From positions 308,501 to 372,500 of the forward strand of contig NZ_CP048878.1 in NCBI RefSeq assembly GCF_011009015.1: a DNA stretch of 64,000 nucleotides, written 5' to 3'. The notes under the pieces are model-generated. The model saw only the letters and a program-made list of their open reading frames with translations. It was not told the origin of the DNA and made no database searches. The first letter of the stretch is position 1. Each line of letters begins with the position of its first letter. Made by a program: the position numbers and the translations under genes. Source of the stretch: Spartinivicinus ruber (GTDB lineage Bacteria; Pseudomonadota; Gammaproteobacteria; Pseudomonadales; Zooshikellaceae). Shown here piece after piece: positions 1-8,828 of this stretch.

Positions 1-185
1 GAGTTAAGGCACTCACCCTATTATCAAATACATCAATAGTAGTATCGGGTGTTCTAATAGGAATCGGAGATGCATCGACTAAAGCAATACTTAGCGAAGT
101 GGTTTTTGCCAGAGCCAAAGCAAGGGTGGCACCAACCAGTCCACCACCAATAATGATAATGTCTGTAGTATTGGTATTGTTCATA
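1..185 (-). CDS. ubiI: FAD-dependent ubiquinone hydroxylase, N-terminal part only (UbiI/VisC type)
   Basis: Only the first 61 codons lie in the window; the gene runs off its left edge. The start is the ATG whose complement is at 183-185. The protein opens with a beta strand followed by the dinucleotide-binding motif GGGLVGATLALALAK, a predicted acidic end of strand two (LVDAS), and DNRVSALT, which resembles the conserved substrate-side segment of UbiH/UbiI/UbiF flavin monooxygenases. It lies 11 bp downstream of ubiH on the same strand, as ubiI (visC) does in Pseudomonas, so it probably performs the C5 ring hydroxylation in ubiquinone synthesis at the inner membrane. The choice of UbiI over a paralog rests on gene order, not on the catalytic domain, which is outside the window. 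Confidence 0.75.
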
Positions 186-196
186 AGTTGTGGTTG

Positions 197-1456
197 CTAC
201 AGGTTAGTGCTGGGCTGATAAAAGCCAACGCCCATTGCTTGTTTGGTAAAGAGAGTTTTCACTTCCGATAAAAGGTCTAACCCGACCAAACCAATATTTC
301 GAAAAATAGATAAACCAGTATGTTGGTTGCTAAATGCTTTTACCAGCCAGTCGCTACCAAGGGTAGTAATAACTTGGTCGTTATTCTGTAATGCTAGATA
401 GCGATGAAGTATTTTATAATCGCTAATTGCCCCTTGTTGTTGCCAGCTGTTTTTTAATAAATTCGCCAGTTGTAGGGTATCTCTTAATGCTAGATTAAAA
501 CCTTGACCTGCGACAGGATGCAAAGCATGAGCAGCATTTCCTAATACCACTAAGCCAGGACGAATCTGCTCGCTGCAGTATTTTAGGGAAAGTGGATAAT
601 GGAAACGTTGCCCAACTTTGGTAAAGCGACCTAACCGAAAGCCAAAGCGTTTTTGTAATGTTGCTAGAAACTCTTCATCTGTTGTGTCTAGCCATTGTTG
701 GGCTTGGTCTTGATAAATAGACCAAATCAACGCTGAGTGGTTTTTGGCTAATGGCAGCAGCGCCATGGGGCCCTGTTCGGTAAAGCGCTCGAATGCTTGG
801 CCATTGTTTGGTTTAGACGTGGTTACATTGGTAATAATGGCGGTTTGGTGATAGTCAGTACTGTGTACATTAATGCCTAGCTGGGTTATTAATGGTGATC
901 GACCTCCATCAGCAATGACCAACAAATCAGTGGTTATACTGCGTGTTTTCTCACCCTGCTGAATTACTATTTCATATCCAGTAGATAAAGGCTTAACTTG
1001 GCTGGCAGTTGCAGGTGCTAATAATTCAATAGCAGTATATTGATCAATTACTTTAAATAAGCTTTGTCCAAGCTGTTGATTAGCGACCACATAACCGAAA
1101 GCATCCAGCCGATGTTCAACGGCATTCATTCTGGCAAATCCAAACTGGCCCTGATCGGAAACATGAATATGTTTAATTGCAGAGGCCTGGCGAGCAAGTG
1201 TTGGCCATACACCCAGCTGCTCCAGCAGAAACCGGCTACCCATAGATAGAGCAGTTGAGCGAGCATCATAGCTTGGTTGCTGGCTTGACTGGCTTATTGG
1301 GTAAGGCTCAATAATCGCCACCGGCATCGGTGGTTGGCTAACTCCCTGCTTGGATATGTTGGTTTGCAAGGCAAGTGCTAATGAAGCACCTACCATGCCA
1401 CCGCCAATGATGACAACAGGGAAGTGATTATTGTACTGCTGGTTGGCATTGGTCAT
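197..1456 (-). CDS. ubiH: 2-octaprenyl-6-methoxyphenyl hydroxylase UbiH
   Basis: This 419-residue flavin monooxygenase hydroxylates the aromatic ring of a ubiquinone precursor. The FAD-binding glycine motif GGGMVG is at residues 18-23, a DG motif (ADGGRSP) is near 182-188, and the second FAD motif reads GNAAHALHPVAGQGF near 306-320. The Asn in GNAAH, where most relatives have Asp, is typical of UbiH and separates it from UbiI/UbiF. Length is close to the family norm of about 400. It follows pepP by 21 bp and precedes ubiI by 11 bp on the same strand, so pepP-ubiH-ubiI look co-transcribed, presumably together with ygfB. Nothing in the sequence suggests damage. Confidence 0.92.
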   Translation of the reverse strand: MTNANQQYNNHFPVVIIGGGMVGASLALALQTNISKQGVSQPPMPVAIIEPYPISQSSQQPSYDARSTALSMGSRFLLEQLGVWPTLARQASAIKHIHVSDQGQFGFARMNAVEHRLDAFGYVVANQQLGQSLFKVIDQYTAIELLAPATASQVKPLSTGYEIVIQQGEKTRSITTDLLVIADGGRSPLITQLGINVHSTDYHQTAIITNVTTSKPNNGQAFERFTEQGPMALLPLAKNHSALIWSIYQDQAQQWLDTTDEEFLATLQKRFGFRLGRFTKVGQRFHYPLSLKYCSEQIRPGLVVLGNAAHALHPVAGQGFNLALRDTLQLANLLKNSWQQQGAISDYKILHRYLALQNNDQVITTLGSDWLVKAFSNQHTGLSIFRNIGLVGLDLLSEVKTLFTKQAMGVGFYQPSTNL

Positions 1457-1477
1457 TTAACATCACCTTCAAACTGA

Positions 1478-2791
1478 TTAGGCCATTAAAGCCTCTATTT
1501 CTGCGACTTCTTTAGGCACATCCCCTGACAATACCATATGACCAGATTCAGTAACGACAACATCATCTTCTATTCTTACGCCAATGCCACGCCAGCGTTT
1601 GTCTACATCTTCATTGTCGGGCGCAATATAAATACCTGGTTCTATGGTTAATACCATGCCTGGCTCTAATTTACGCCATTCACCATCAATTTTATATTCA
1701 CCCACATCGTGTACATCCATCCCTAGCCAATGCCCAGCTTTATGCATATAAAAAGGCTTATATTTTTCTTCTTTAATAAGCTGGTCTACATCACCTGAGA
1801 GCAGACCAAGCTCAACTAATCCTTCAGTAATCACTTGCACGGTTACATCATTCGGTTGGTTAAAATGATTGCCTGGTTGAACGGCTTCAATGGCAGCTAA
1901 TTGGGATTTTAATACTAATTCATAAATCACTTTTTGCTCTTTACTAAATTTGCCATTCACAGGAAATGTTCTCGTGATATCTGAGGCATAATGGTCCAGC
2001 TCACAGCCAGCATCAATTAGCACTAAATCACCATCGGATAATACTTCATTATTTTCGGTATAGTGCAATATGCAGGCATTAACACCACCCCCTACAATGC
2101 TGTTATAAGCAGCTGCACGACAGCCGTTGTAAACAAATTCATGAAGTAACTCTGCTTCGAGCTGATATTCGTAACAACCGGGTTGGCAGGCTTTCATCGC
2201 TCTTAAGTGCGCATTAGCCGAAATTTCGGCTGCCTTTTTCATCAATGCAACTTCAGCTTCGCTTTTAAAAATGCGCATTTCATGCAAAATATGGTCAAGG
2301 GCAACAAATTCTCCTGGTGGTACTGCCCCTTGCTTGGTTTTTGCTTTGATAGCATTAATCCATAGCATCATGCGGCGATCAAACGTCTCGTTAGTGCCTA
2401 TTTCATAATAAACACGGGACTTGCCTTCAATTAGACCAGGTAATATTTCGTCAATATCACTGATTGGAAAGGCATCATCAAAACCATATTTTTCACAGGC
2501 GCCTTCTTGTCCTGCGCGTAAGCCTTCCCATAATTCTTTTTCTGGATCTTTTTCACGACAAAATAAAATTGTTTCTCCATGACTGCGTTCTGGGATAAGC
2601 ACTAACACTGCTTCAGGCTCAGGAAAACCTGATAAATAATAAAAGTCGCTATCTTGTCGGTAAGGATAATCTACATCGCGGTTACGAACTTGAATTGGCG
2701 CTGAAGGGATTATTGCAATGCTATTGTCGTCCATTTCAGCCATTAAAGAAGAACGACGCTTTTTATATTCCGATACGGGTAATTGTTTCAT
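1478..2791 (-). CDS. pepP: Xaa-Pro aminopeptidase (aminopeptidase P)
   Basis: This is a cytoplasmic dinuclear metallopeptidase (M24B) that removes an N-terminal residue preceding proline. It has 437 residues, like E. coli PepP (about 440). The N-terminal half is the creatinase-like domain; the C-terminal half is the pita-bread catalytic domain. All five metal ligands can be placed: D260 (LIDAG), D271 (ASDITRTF), H354 (AGHWLGMD), E384 (TIEPGIYI) and E408 (GVRIEDD). It sits between ygfB (33 bp upstream) and ubiH (21 bp downstream), the conserved gammaproteobacterial ygfB-pepP-ubiH order. The start ATG at 2791 is accepted from the length match. Confidence 0.95.
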   Translation of the reverse strand: MKQLPVSEYKKRRSSLMAEMDDNSIAIIPSAPIQVRNRDVDYPYRQDSDFYYLSGFPEPEAVLVLIPERSHGETILFCREKDPEKELWEGLRAGQEGACEKYGFDDAFPISDIDEILPGLIEGKSRVYYEIGTNETFDRRMMLWINAIKAKTKQGAVPPGEFVALDHILHEMRIFKSEAEVALMKKAAEISANAHLRAMKACQPGCYEYQLEAELLHEFVYNGCRAAAYNSIVGGGVNACILHYTENNEVLSDGDLVLIDAGCELDHYASDITRTFPVNGKFSKEQKVIYELVLKSQLAAIEAVQPGNHFNQPNDVTVQVITEGLVELGLLSGDVDQLIKEEKYKPFYMHKAGHWLGMDVHDVGEYKIDGEWRKLEPGMVLTIEPGIYIAPDNEDVDKRWRGIGVRIEDDVVVTESGHMVLSGDVPKEVAEIEALMA

Positions 2792-2824
2792 TATTATACT
2801 TAACTCCTGAATATTTTATTCAGA

Positions 2825-3412
2825 CTAGTGAAGTTGAGAATCACTGTCTGTATCAGCATATTTTGGGCAGCACTCACTAAATACCAGTATTGCGTTAATG
2901 CGTACATACTCAGTTACTTGATGCCAGTCCATCTCGCTTGAATTAGTTTCGTTTATATCTTCACTTTCTACTTGAGCAATTTCAGTGAAGTCTAGAAGAA
3001 TATCCTTAACATCATCAGATAACTGCTCTTGTTGTTGTCCTGATAAACCAAAACCAGCCAAAAAACTATGGCTCCAGTTGGCAAGCTCCGTTAAGCGACT
3101 TTCCAGCTCAGTATCGTCATCAGGTAATAGCAGGCGAAAACCGTATTCTGGATCGGCCAGCTGTTCTTCCGTTTGCTGATATAAAGAAACCAACATTACC
3201 TTAGCTTGATCAGGTAAAATTTCTTCAATACCCAACAGTTGTTGAACATGGCAAAGCCAGCTGTCAGCAGATAGCTTTAAGCCACCTGCTAACATACCTG
3301 TTAACAAACCATGTAGTTCGGCTGGAGAGGCAAACAGCTCCATAGAGACAAACAGATTAGCAATATCGTCAAAGCTGATATTTGCTGAAGGGGTTTGAGC
3401 TGCATTCGTCAT
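2825..3412 (-). CDS. ygfB: UPF0149 (YgfB) family protein
   Basis: This 195-residue acidic protein has the N-terminal block FDDIANLFVSMELFASPAEL followed by HGLLTGMLAGG, characteristic of the YgfB/UPF0149 family, and a C-terminal segment RINAILVFSEC similar to the family's VRMAAMLLF-type end. The middle, about residues 140-165, is unusually rich in Glu and Asp. Family members have been linked to antibiotic tolerance regulation in Pseudomonas, but no enzyme activity is established. It is the first gene of the leftward ygfB-pepP-ubiH-ubiI run and is divergent from the zapA pair, with 211 bp between them that must contain both promoters. Confidence 0.88.
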   Translation of the reverse strand: MTNAAQTPSANISFDDIANLFVSMELFASPAELHGLLTGMLAGGLKLSADSWLCHVQQLLGIEEILPDQAKVMLVSLYQQTEEQLADPEYGFRLLLPDDDTELESRLTELANWSHSFLAGFGLSGQQQEQLSDDVKDILLDFTEIAQVESEDINETNSSEMDWHQVTEYVRINAILVFSECCPKYADTDSDSQLH

Positions 3413-3623
3413 TGCAATTCTACCTAGATGTTCAATTTGCCTCTATCCTATCATTTGAGGATATTGCAAACTACTGTACCCATTAAACGGGGTAGAGAGG
3501 CTTAGTCATAAAAACCAATATTAATAGTAAAGCGTTGAAATAGCTGGAGTTGCATTGACCCTGAGAAGACGGCCCACTATAGTAATCGCAAGCCTTATAC
3601 CCTTATACCTTAGTCGTTAAAAA

Positions 3624-3833
3624 ATGGATCATCACTTATTTCAGCAATTTGCAAAAAAAACTGAACAGTTGATCGCTTTATGCGAGCAATTAAAACAGGA
3701 AAATGCTCAGCTTCGTGCCAACGAGCAACAGTGGCGTGAAGAGCGGGTATATCTGATAGAAAAAAATGAAATTGCCCGAACTAAGGTTGAGGCGATGATC
3801 ACTCGATTAAGAACGCTGGAACAAGAGTCATGA
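3624..3833 (+). CDS. Small coiled-coil protein, TIGR02449/ZapB-like
   Basis: The 69-residue product is predicted to be an almost continuous coiled coil (from about residue 9 to 67, for example LIALCEQLKQENAQLRANE). Small proteins of this kind are found directly upstream of zapA in many gammaproteobacteria (TIGR02449 family) and resemble the division factor ZapB in size and architecture, so a role at the Z ring is plausible but not shown. Its stop overlaps the zapA start by four bases (ATGA at 3830-3833), indicating translational coupling. No convincing Shine-Dalgarno sequence precedes the ATG at 3624. Confidence 0.75.
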   Translation: MDHHLFQQFAKKTEQLIALCEQLKQENAQLRANEQQWREERVYLIEKNEIARTKVEAMITRLRTLEQES

Positions 3834-4150
3834 GTGATACAAAAACAGAAACAGCAATAGTCAATATTCTGGATAAAGGGTATCGGGTAAGTTGTAAGCC
3901 TGATGAGCACAGTGCCTTGGTGGATGCTGCCCAATATTTAGACCATAAAATGCGGGAAATTAGGGAAAGAGGTGCCGTTGTGGGTTTAGAGCGGATTGCT
4001 GTAATGGCGGCATTGAATATTTCTCACGAACTTTTGCAGTTAGCCAAGCAGCAACAGCAAACCAAAGAAGATACTCAAGCACAGCTACAGTCTTTGCTGG
4101 ATAAGGTCGAAAAAGTATTAACAGATAGTGATGTCCCTGCTTTTGATTAA
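3830..4150 (+). CDS. zapA: Cell division protein ZapA
   Basis: This 106-residue protein matches ZapA, which binds and cross-links FtsZ protofilaments at mid-cell. The N-terminal globular part carries VNILDKGYRVSCKPDEHSAL, followed by AAQYLDHKMREIRERG and a helix ending in a coiled coil rich in Gln (LAKQQQQTKED). Length fits the family (about 100-110). It overlaps the upstream coiled-coil gene by four bases and is followed by the 6S RNA gene and fau, the conserved zapA-ssrS-fau order of gammaproteobacteria. Confidence 0.93.
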   Translation: MSDTKTETAIVNILDKGYRVSCKPDEHSALVDAAQYLDHKMREIRERGAVVGLERIAVMAALNISHELLQLAKQQQQTKEDTQAQLQSLLDKVEKVLTDSDVPAFD

Positions 4151-4170
4151 AAATTTTCATAAAAAAGGGG

Positions 4171-4198
4171 GCGACAATCCAACTCAAATCGATATAAT
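4171..4198 (+). promoter_or_regulatory. Predicted sigma-70 promoter of 6S RNA
   Basis: A perfect -10 hexamer TATAAT lies at 4193-4198 and a partial -35 (GCGACA, four of six consensus bases) at 4171-4176, with a 16-bp spacer. It would start transcription around 4205, just where the 6S RNA homology begins. Confidence 0.65.
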
Positions 4199-4204
4199 GA
4201 AATC

Positions 4205-4388
4205 AAGCTCCCTGCTCTGTTGGCCAGTCATGAATGTCCCTGAGCCGATAATTTAGGAACTGGAGGCTCCTTGCAGGTGTAGGCGTGCAAGTCCGCTATA
4301 GGCGGAAAGCCCAAAGCATCTCAGCAGCCACCACCTTGAACCTAGGGTTCAAGGGCCGAAGTGACAGCGGCGGATTGGGGGGCGGTTT
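4205..4388 (+). ncRNA. ssrS: 6S RNA
   Basis: 6S RNA mimics an open promoter and inhibits sigma-70 RNA polymerase in stationary phase. Two blocks nearly identical to E. coli ssrS are visible: CCTGAGCCGATA near 4240 on the 5' side, and CACCTTGAACC-AGGGTTCAAGGG near 4332-4355, the conserved 3' hairpin. The gene lies between zapA and fau, its standard location. Both ends are estimates: the 5' end from the TATAAT box, the 3' end from the G-rich stretch that should close the terminal stem. A 72-codon ORF overlapping it is a coincidence. Confidence 0.9.
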
Positions 4389-4397
4389 TAAACTACT

Positions 4398-5117
4398 ATG
4401 CCTGAATCGAACAATAACTCATTTGTTACCAGTCATCATTCTGATCTTAACTGTCTATCTGCTAAGCAATACCAGCCAGCAATTAATAGCCATCAGTTGG
4501 TAGTGTCTGACAGTGCTCCAGCAAACCCTCAGCAACGAAAAGCGCTACGTAACCAGTTGCGACGGGCTCGTCGTGCGCTCACTTATCAGCAGCAACGGCT
4601 AGCTGGCCAGCGGTTATTGAAGATTTTATTAAGAAGACAAGAATTTCTTAAAGCCAAGCATATTGCTGTTTATTTAGCGAATGACGGAGAAATTAATCCC
4701 AGGCAGATAATTGAAGCAGCCTGGTCGATGGGGAAAACTTGCTATTTACCGGTATTACACCCAATTTACCACAATCGTTTGTGGTTTTTGCGTTATCAAC
4801 CAACCACAAAACTAGCGCCTAACCGCTTTAATATATTGGAGCCAACAGTTAGTAATGGGCAAGTTAAGTCGGCTTGGGCAATGGACTTGGTATTGTTACC
4901 ACTGGTGGGGTTTGATCAGCAGGGTGGTCGGCTTGGAATGGGGGGAGGCTTTTATGACAGAACGTTTGAGTTTATTTTAAAAAGCCCTCGGAAACCAAGG
5001 CCAAAGCTGGTTGGGCTGGCTCACGAGTGTCAGCGAGTGAACAAACTACCTATTGCCAGCTGGGATATCCCTCTAGCAGGTATTGCCAGCGATGCTAAGT
5101 ATTATGATGTTATTTAG
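4398..5117 (+). CDS. fau: 5-formyltetrahydrofolate cyclo-ligase
   Basis: This enzyme converts 5-formyl-THF to 5,10-methenyl-THF using ATP. The substrate/ATP loop GGRLGMGGGFYDRTF near residues 175-190 and the basic N-terminal helix RKALRNQLRRARRAL are diagnostic. At 239 residues it is longer than usual (about 180-200): roughly the first 45 residues are a low-complexity leader without family resemblance, so the true start may be internal (for example GTG at 4502). It begins about 10 bases after the predicted end of 6S RNA, consistent with read-through co-transcription as known for ssrS-ygfA in E. coli. Confidence 0.88.
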   Translation: MPESNNNSFVTSHHSDLNCLSAKQYQPAINSHQLVVSDSAPANPQQRKALRNQLRRARRALTYQQQRLAGQRLLKILLRRQEFLKAKHIAVYLANDGEINPRQIIEAAWSMGKTCYLPVLHPIYHNRLWFLRYQPTTKLAPNRFNILEPTVSNGQVKSAWAMDLVLLPLVGFDQQGGRLGMGGGFYDRTFEFILKSPRKPRPKLVGLAHECQRVNKLPIASWDIPLAGIASDAKYYDVI

Positions 5118-5153
5118 TGATTATTAGAAAGGTGTCAACGGCACGGAGGGTAC

Positions 5154-5187
5154 AGTAATTAGGCACTCAAATAAGTGCCTAATTACT
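5154..5187. terminator. Hairpin terminator between fau and a small leftward gene
   Basis: A perfect 14-bp stem AGTAATTAGGCACT / AGTGCCTAATTACT encloses a 6-base loop. It lies 37 bp after fau and 21 bp after the converging small ORF. T-runs are weak on both sides, so termination efficiency is uncertain; it could act in both directions. Confidence 0.55.
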
Positions 5188-5208
5188 TAATCGCGCACAA
5201 TTAACGCT

Positions 5209-5391
5209 TTATAGAGTGCGTTGCGCTTTAGTGCTGGACTGACTTACTGTTGGCGTAGCATTATTTGAAGCGGTGGTGAGCTCTGCAGAACTTTTTGATA
5301 AGGTCATTTGAGCAAAACCTGTGGTCAGCACCCCCAAGCCAAAAATAAAAACTAACACCAGCATAAAATCAGGTTTATTTTTCTGTGTCAT
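5209..5391 (-). CDS. Hypothetical small single-pass membrane protein
   Basis: The 60-residue product has a hydrophobic stretch FMLVLVFIFGLGVLTTGFA (about residues 9-27) followed by a Ser/Thr/Ala-rich polar tail. This is the layout of a small membrane-anchored protein or a secreted peptide. No family is recognised and the Shine-Dalgarno match (AGAG about 9 bases before ATG) is weak. It ends close to a shared hairpin terminator, which gives it some support as a transcribed unit. Confidence 0.4.
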   Translation of the reverse strand: MTQKNKPDFMLVLVFIFGLGVLTTGFAQMTLSKSSAELTTASNNATPTVSQSSTKAQRTL

Positions 5392-5865
5392 TTTGACTAA
5401 CTCTGCTGGTCTTTCCGTTAATGACTAAATTTCCCCACGTGTTTTTTGCTTTTCTAAAAAGCAAGATAGCTACAAGCTCAGATATTTCCACTAGAAGATG
5501 GTTGATTCCCCCAAGTGGTAGTGCCCATGTTCTTAGTAAATTGTTGTAAACAAATTGCTACTTGTTTTGTATTCTATCTATGTAACAATTAACGTTTACA
5601 TTATTTATAGTTTATTTGCTGGCCCTAAGAGTCTTTCTACATCATTTACCAATTAAATAGTTTGACTTTCATCAAACCTAATTGGGATGTATCAAGTACT
5701 TCACCCATCAAGCGCTTCACCTACTAAGTATTTCACATGTGCCGTATGAGCGTTGTGGTTTAATTGTACTCATTAGTTAATTAAGTGAACGTGACTATAG
5801 CCACAGTTTAAAATATGTGTGAAGTAAAACCAATTAGCATATAAAACGCAAGGAATATTTCTTAC
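5392..5865. other. Intergenic region without recognised gene
   Basis: These 474 bp separate the small leftward ORF from the EVE gene. I see no conserved ORF, RNA or strong hairpin. It should contain the promoters of both flanking genes; the 3' end carries AAGGAA about 11 bases before the EVE start. Confidence 0.5.
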
Positions 5866-6330
5866 ATGCCAAGTTACTGGTTAATGAAGTCTGAACCCGG
5901 TGTTTTCAGTATAGATGATCTTGCCAATTGTCCTAACCATACAGAACACTGGGATGGTGTAAGAAACTATCAGGCAAGAAACATGATGCGTGATCAAATG
6001 CGCAAGGGGGACTTGGTATTTTTTTACCACTCTAGTTGCAAAAAAACGGGAATTTCAGGAATTGCCAAAGTTGTCAAAGAAGCCTACCCAGATCACACGG
6101 CACTTGATCCAGACTCTGCCTATTTTGATCCAAAAAGCACAATAGATAATCCACGCTGGTTTATGGTTGATATTCAGTTTGTTGAAAAATTCACTCATTT
6201 AGTTTCATTACAACGCTTAAAAGAAAACCCTTTATTAAGTGATTTACCTCTGGTTAAAAGAGGGAATCGGTTATCGATAATGCCGATAACTGCAACTCAG
6301 TGGGATGAGATTTTAACTATGGCCAAGTGA
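5866..6330 (+). CDS. EVE domain-containing protein
   Basis: This 154-residue protein is a single EVE domain (PUA-like fold). Diagnostic elements are YWLMKSEPGVFSIDDL at the N-terminus, WDGVRNYQARN near residue 30, KGDLVFFYHS near 47, and a central GIAKVVKEAYPD. EVE proteins are thought to bind modified bases in DNA or RNA; in gammaproteobacteria this stand-alone form is a housekeeping gene often found near zapA and fau, as here. It stands alone on the + strand with 50 bp to the next gene. The exact ligand is unknown. Confidence 0.9.
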   Translation: MPSYWLMKSEPGVFSIDDLANCPNHTEHWDGVRNYQARNMMRDQMRKGDLVFFYHSSCKKTGISGIAKVVKEAYPDHTALDPDSAYFDPKSTIDNPRWFMVDIQFVEKFTHLVSLQRLKENPLLSDLPLVKRGNRLSIMPITATQWDEILTMAK

Positions 6331-6380
6331 GTATAATTTGCTCTCTAGCCAACTAATTCGGTTGTGACTATGCTTGGGTT

Positions 6381-8828
6381 ATGGAGCAGGAAAGGGCAGC
6401 TGTGTTATCTCCGACTACAGAATCGAGCTTAGTAAGGTGGGTTAATGTTGGTGGAGGCTTATTAGTATCTCTCATCAGTGTCTACCTTTTTGTATCAGAA
6501 ATTTCTCAACCGATTGCAACTAGTTTAATGCTCCTGGGGATAGGCTTGGTTGCCCGTCTCCATAACACTTTGTTAGCAATTGGGATAGCCTGTTTGGCGG
6601 TTATTGCGGCTTTATTTCCACTGATCCAAGGTGTTTCTTTTCAGCAATTTTATGTAGAAAATGAGTTGTTATACTCTGATGGAACAGGCCATGAAGCTGA
6701 AGCTGTACCAGGTAGTGTAATTTTTAGCTTGATTTGTGCAGCACTTTGTCTGATTAAACCAGAAAAGTTTTCCTTATTCAGTAATTCAAACCTTTTTAAA
6801 TGCTGTCTGGCGGTAATTCCACTGGTTTTTGGTACGGCAGGTTTGATTGCAGTGGCATTAAAACTGCCAGATAGCTATGGCTTTGCCCAAATTGTTAGTT
6901 TTAGTGTTTTAACCAATATTGCTTTAATCACGGTTGGGTTGTGCCTGCTGCTTGCCTTTACCAATTGGCAAGCAGGGGCTCAAGAGAAAATTCCGCAATG
7001 GGTTGCTGGCTATTTAGCTGTTGTGCTGATCATTATCTCGGTGTTTTTTGCCTTGGTTGTAGAGAAAAAAGATCTACGTTTTTTAACTCAGCACACGCAG
7101 CATATGGCTCAACAGTTGGGAAGTGAAATCTCTTCAACACTGGTAATCCAACGTAAGGCAATTGATCGGATGGCAGCACGTTGGGCTCACCAAGGTAGTA
7201 TGAATAAGGAAGGCTGGTTGGCAGATGCAAACAGGCTATTGAAAGACTTTCCAGAGTTTCAGGCAATAGAATGGATGGATCCAGACTATCGAATTCAATG
7301 GTTAGTGCCTTATGAAGGTAATGAAAGGGCATTAAATTTTCGAGTACCAGCTGAAAACCCCGCTGTGGTGCATTTACGTCGTGCGTTTAGTAATAAAACC
7401 AGTGTGATTACCCAGGTAATTCAGTTAAAGCAGGGTGGAGAAGGTTTTATCAACTACACACCCATTTTTGATCAGGGAGGTGGTTTTCATGGTTACATAG
7501 TGGGCGTTTTTCGGGTTAAAACATTGGTGGAAAGCTTGGCATTGTTGCCGGTTTATAAAGGGTTTTACTTTGAAATTAAGGAAAGAAATAAGCTTATTTA
7601 TCAATCTTCATCTGTGCTTAAACCCAGAGGTTTTTTTGGTCAGCCGGTAGCCCAACACACTATTAATCCTAATCAACATTCTCCATGGATTGTGGAAGCT
7701 TATCCCACTGCAGAGCTGGTCAGCCGCAGCCACTCACTATTACCCGCCGTTGTTCTGCTGTGTGGCCTGATATTTACCATTATGATTAGCACTACTATTG
7801 TCCTGCTGCGCCGCTCCTATCTTGAAGGCAGGGTGGCGGAACAGGCTATTAGTGAACTCAAAAAGGAAATTGAGCGGAGCAACGAAACTGAAAAAGTGCT
7901 TAAGGAAAGTAATGCTCAGCTGGAATTATTTTTTGACCTGATCAATCAGTCGCGTGATGCATTGATGGTAGTAGACCCTGAAACGCGAGAGCTGCTTTAC
8001 TATAACACTTCTACTTACGCTTCCTTAGGTTATACAGAAGAGGAGTTTGTAGCAGCTTTAGAGGAAGGCACATTAATTGCTGAAAAAATGGATCGAGTGA
8101 TAAAGAAAGCATTAAGCTCTCGTCGTAAGCTCACTTCGAATATTTATCAGATGGAAGTCATCAAAAAAGATGGGGGTGCGTTGCAAGTAGAAATAACTAC
8201 ACGGATGGTTAACCATCATCATAAAAAATATTTAATTATCGTAGCCCATGATGTCACGGCTAATAAGGAGATGGAACAACGGTTAATTAACTTAGCCACT
8301 AGGGATTCATTAACTGGATTGTTTAATCGTAAACACTTTGATAACTGTCTGGAAGAAGAGTGGAGCCGGGCCATTCGCCAAAATGAGCCGATTGCTTTAA
8401 TGATGGCTGACTTAGATCGTTTTAAACGATACAACGATAGCCAGGGTCATAAACAGGGTGATGTGTGTTTGAGAGACATTGCCAGCATTCTCAAGCGCTC
8501 AGTAACTCGTAGCACAGATTTGTTGGCAAGATATAGTGGTGGAGAGTTTGTTGCTATTTTCCCTGAAACTGATTTACGAGGCGCCCAAGAAATTGCCCGT
8601 CGCATTCACCACAATATTGGAGATGCTTATATTAGTCATCCCCGCTCGGATGTATCTGCCTACATTACCATGAGTGTTGGTCTGGCTTCTTGTACGCCGC
8701 TACCAGGTAGTAGTCGTCATGATTTATTGAAGAAAGCAGAAGCTGCGCTTAAGCAGGCAAAGGAGCAAGGACGAAATCGCACTTGCTCGCATCAGGATGA
8801 AAAGCCGCCACTAACCCTCACAAGATAA
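6381..8828 (+). CDS. Membrane CHASE-PAS-GGDEF protein with degenerate GGDEF motif
   Basis: The 815-residue protein has, in order: an N-terminal multi-helix membrane region (about residues 20-230), a periplasmic CHASE-like sensor (about 235-400), another membrane helix (about 450-475), a coiled linker, a PAS domain (about 515-640) and a C-terminal GGDEF domain. The catalytic signature reads SGGEF at 719-723, so the metal-binding acidic third residue is Gly, while the inhibitory-site motif RSTD (710-713) is intact. By family knowledge this predicts loss of cyclase activity with possible c-di-GMP sensing. A GTG at 6402 has a much better Shine-Dalgarno sequence (AGGAAAGGG, 5-base spacing) than the ATG at 6381 and may be the true start. 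The last 18 bp overlap the converging ilvA gene. Confidence 0.88.
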   Translation: MEQERAAVLSPTTESSLVRWVNVGGGLLVSLISVYLFVSEISQPIATSLMLLGIGLVARLHNTLLAIGIACLAVIAALFPLIQGVSFQQFYVENELLYSDGTGHEAEAVPGSVIFSLICAALCLIKPEKFSLFSNSNLFKCCLAVIPLVFGTAGLIAVALKLPDSYGFAQIVSFSVLTNIALITVGLCLLLAFTNWQAGAQEKIPQWVAGYLAVVLIIISVFFALVVEKKDLRFLTQHTQHMAQQLGSEISSTLVIQRKAIDRMAARWAHQGSMNKEGWLADANRLLKDFPEFQAIEWMDPDYRIQWLVPYEGNERALNFRVPAENPAVVHLRRAFSNKTSVITQVIQLKQGGEGFINYTPIFDQGGGFHGYIVGVFRVKTLVESLALLPVYKGFYFEIKERNKLIYQSSSVLKPRGFFGQPVAQHTINPNQHSPWIVEAYPTAELVSRSHSLLPAVVLLCGLIFTIMISTTIVLLRRSYLEGRVAEQAISELKKEIERSNETEKVLKESNAQLELFFDLINQSRDALMVVDPETRELLYYNTSTYASLGYTEEEFVAALEEGTLIAEKMDRVIKKALSSRRKLTSNIYQMEVIKKDGGALQVEITTRMVNHHHKKYLIIVAHDVTANKEMEQRLINLATRDSLTGLFNRKHFDNCLEEEWSRAIRQNEPIALMMADLDRFKRYNDSQGHKQGDVCLRDIASILKRSVTRSTDLLARYSGGEFVAIFPETDLRGAQEIARRIHHNIGDAYISHPRSDVSAYITMSVGLASCTPLPGSSRHDLLKKAEAALKQAKEQGRNRTCSHQDEKPPLTLTR

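Noticed and set aside
4285-4503. 72-codon ORF across 6S RNA and the start of fau
   Set aside because: It overlaps the conserved 6S RNA and lies in a different frame from fau, with no family features.
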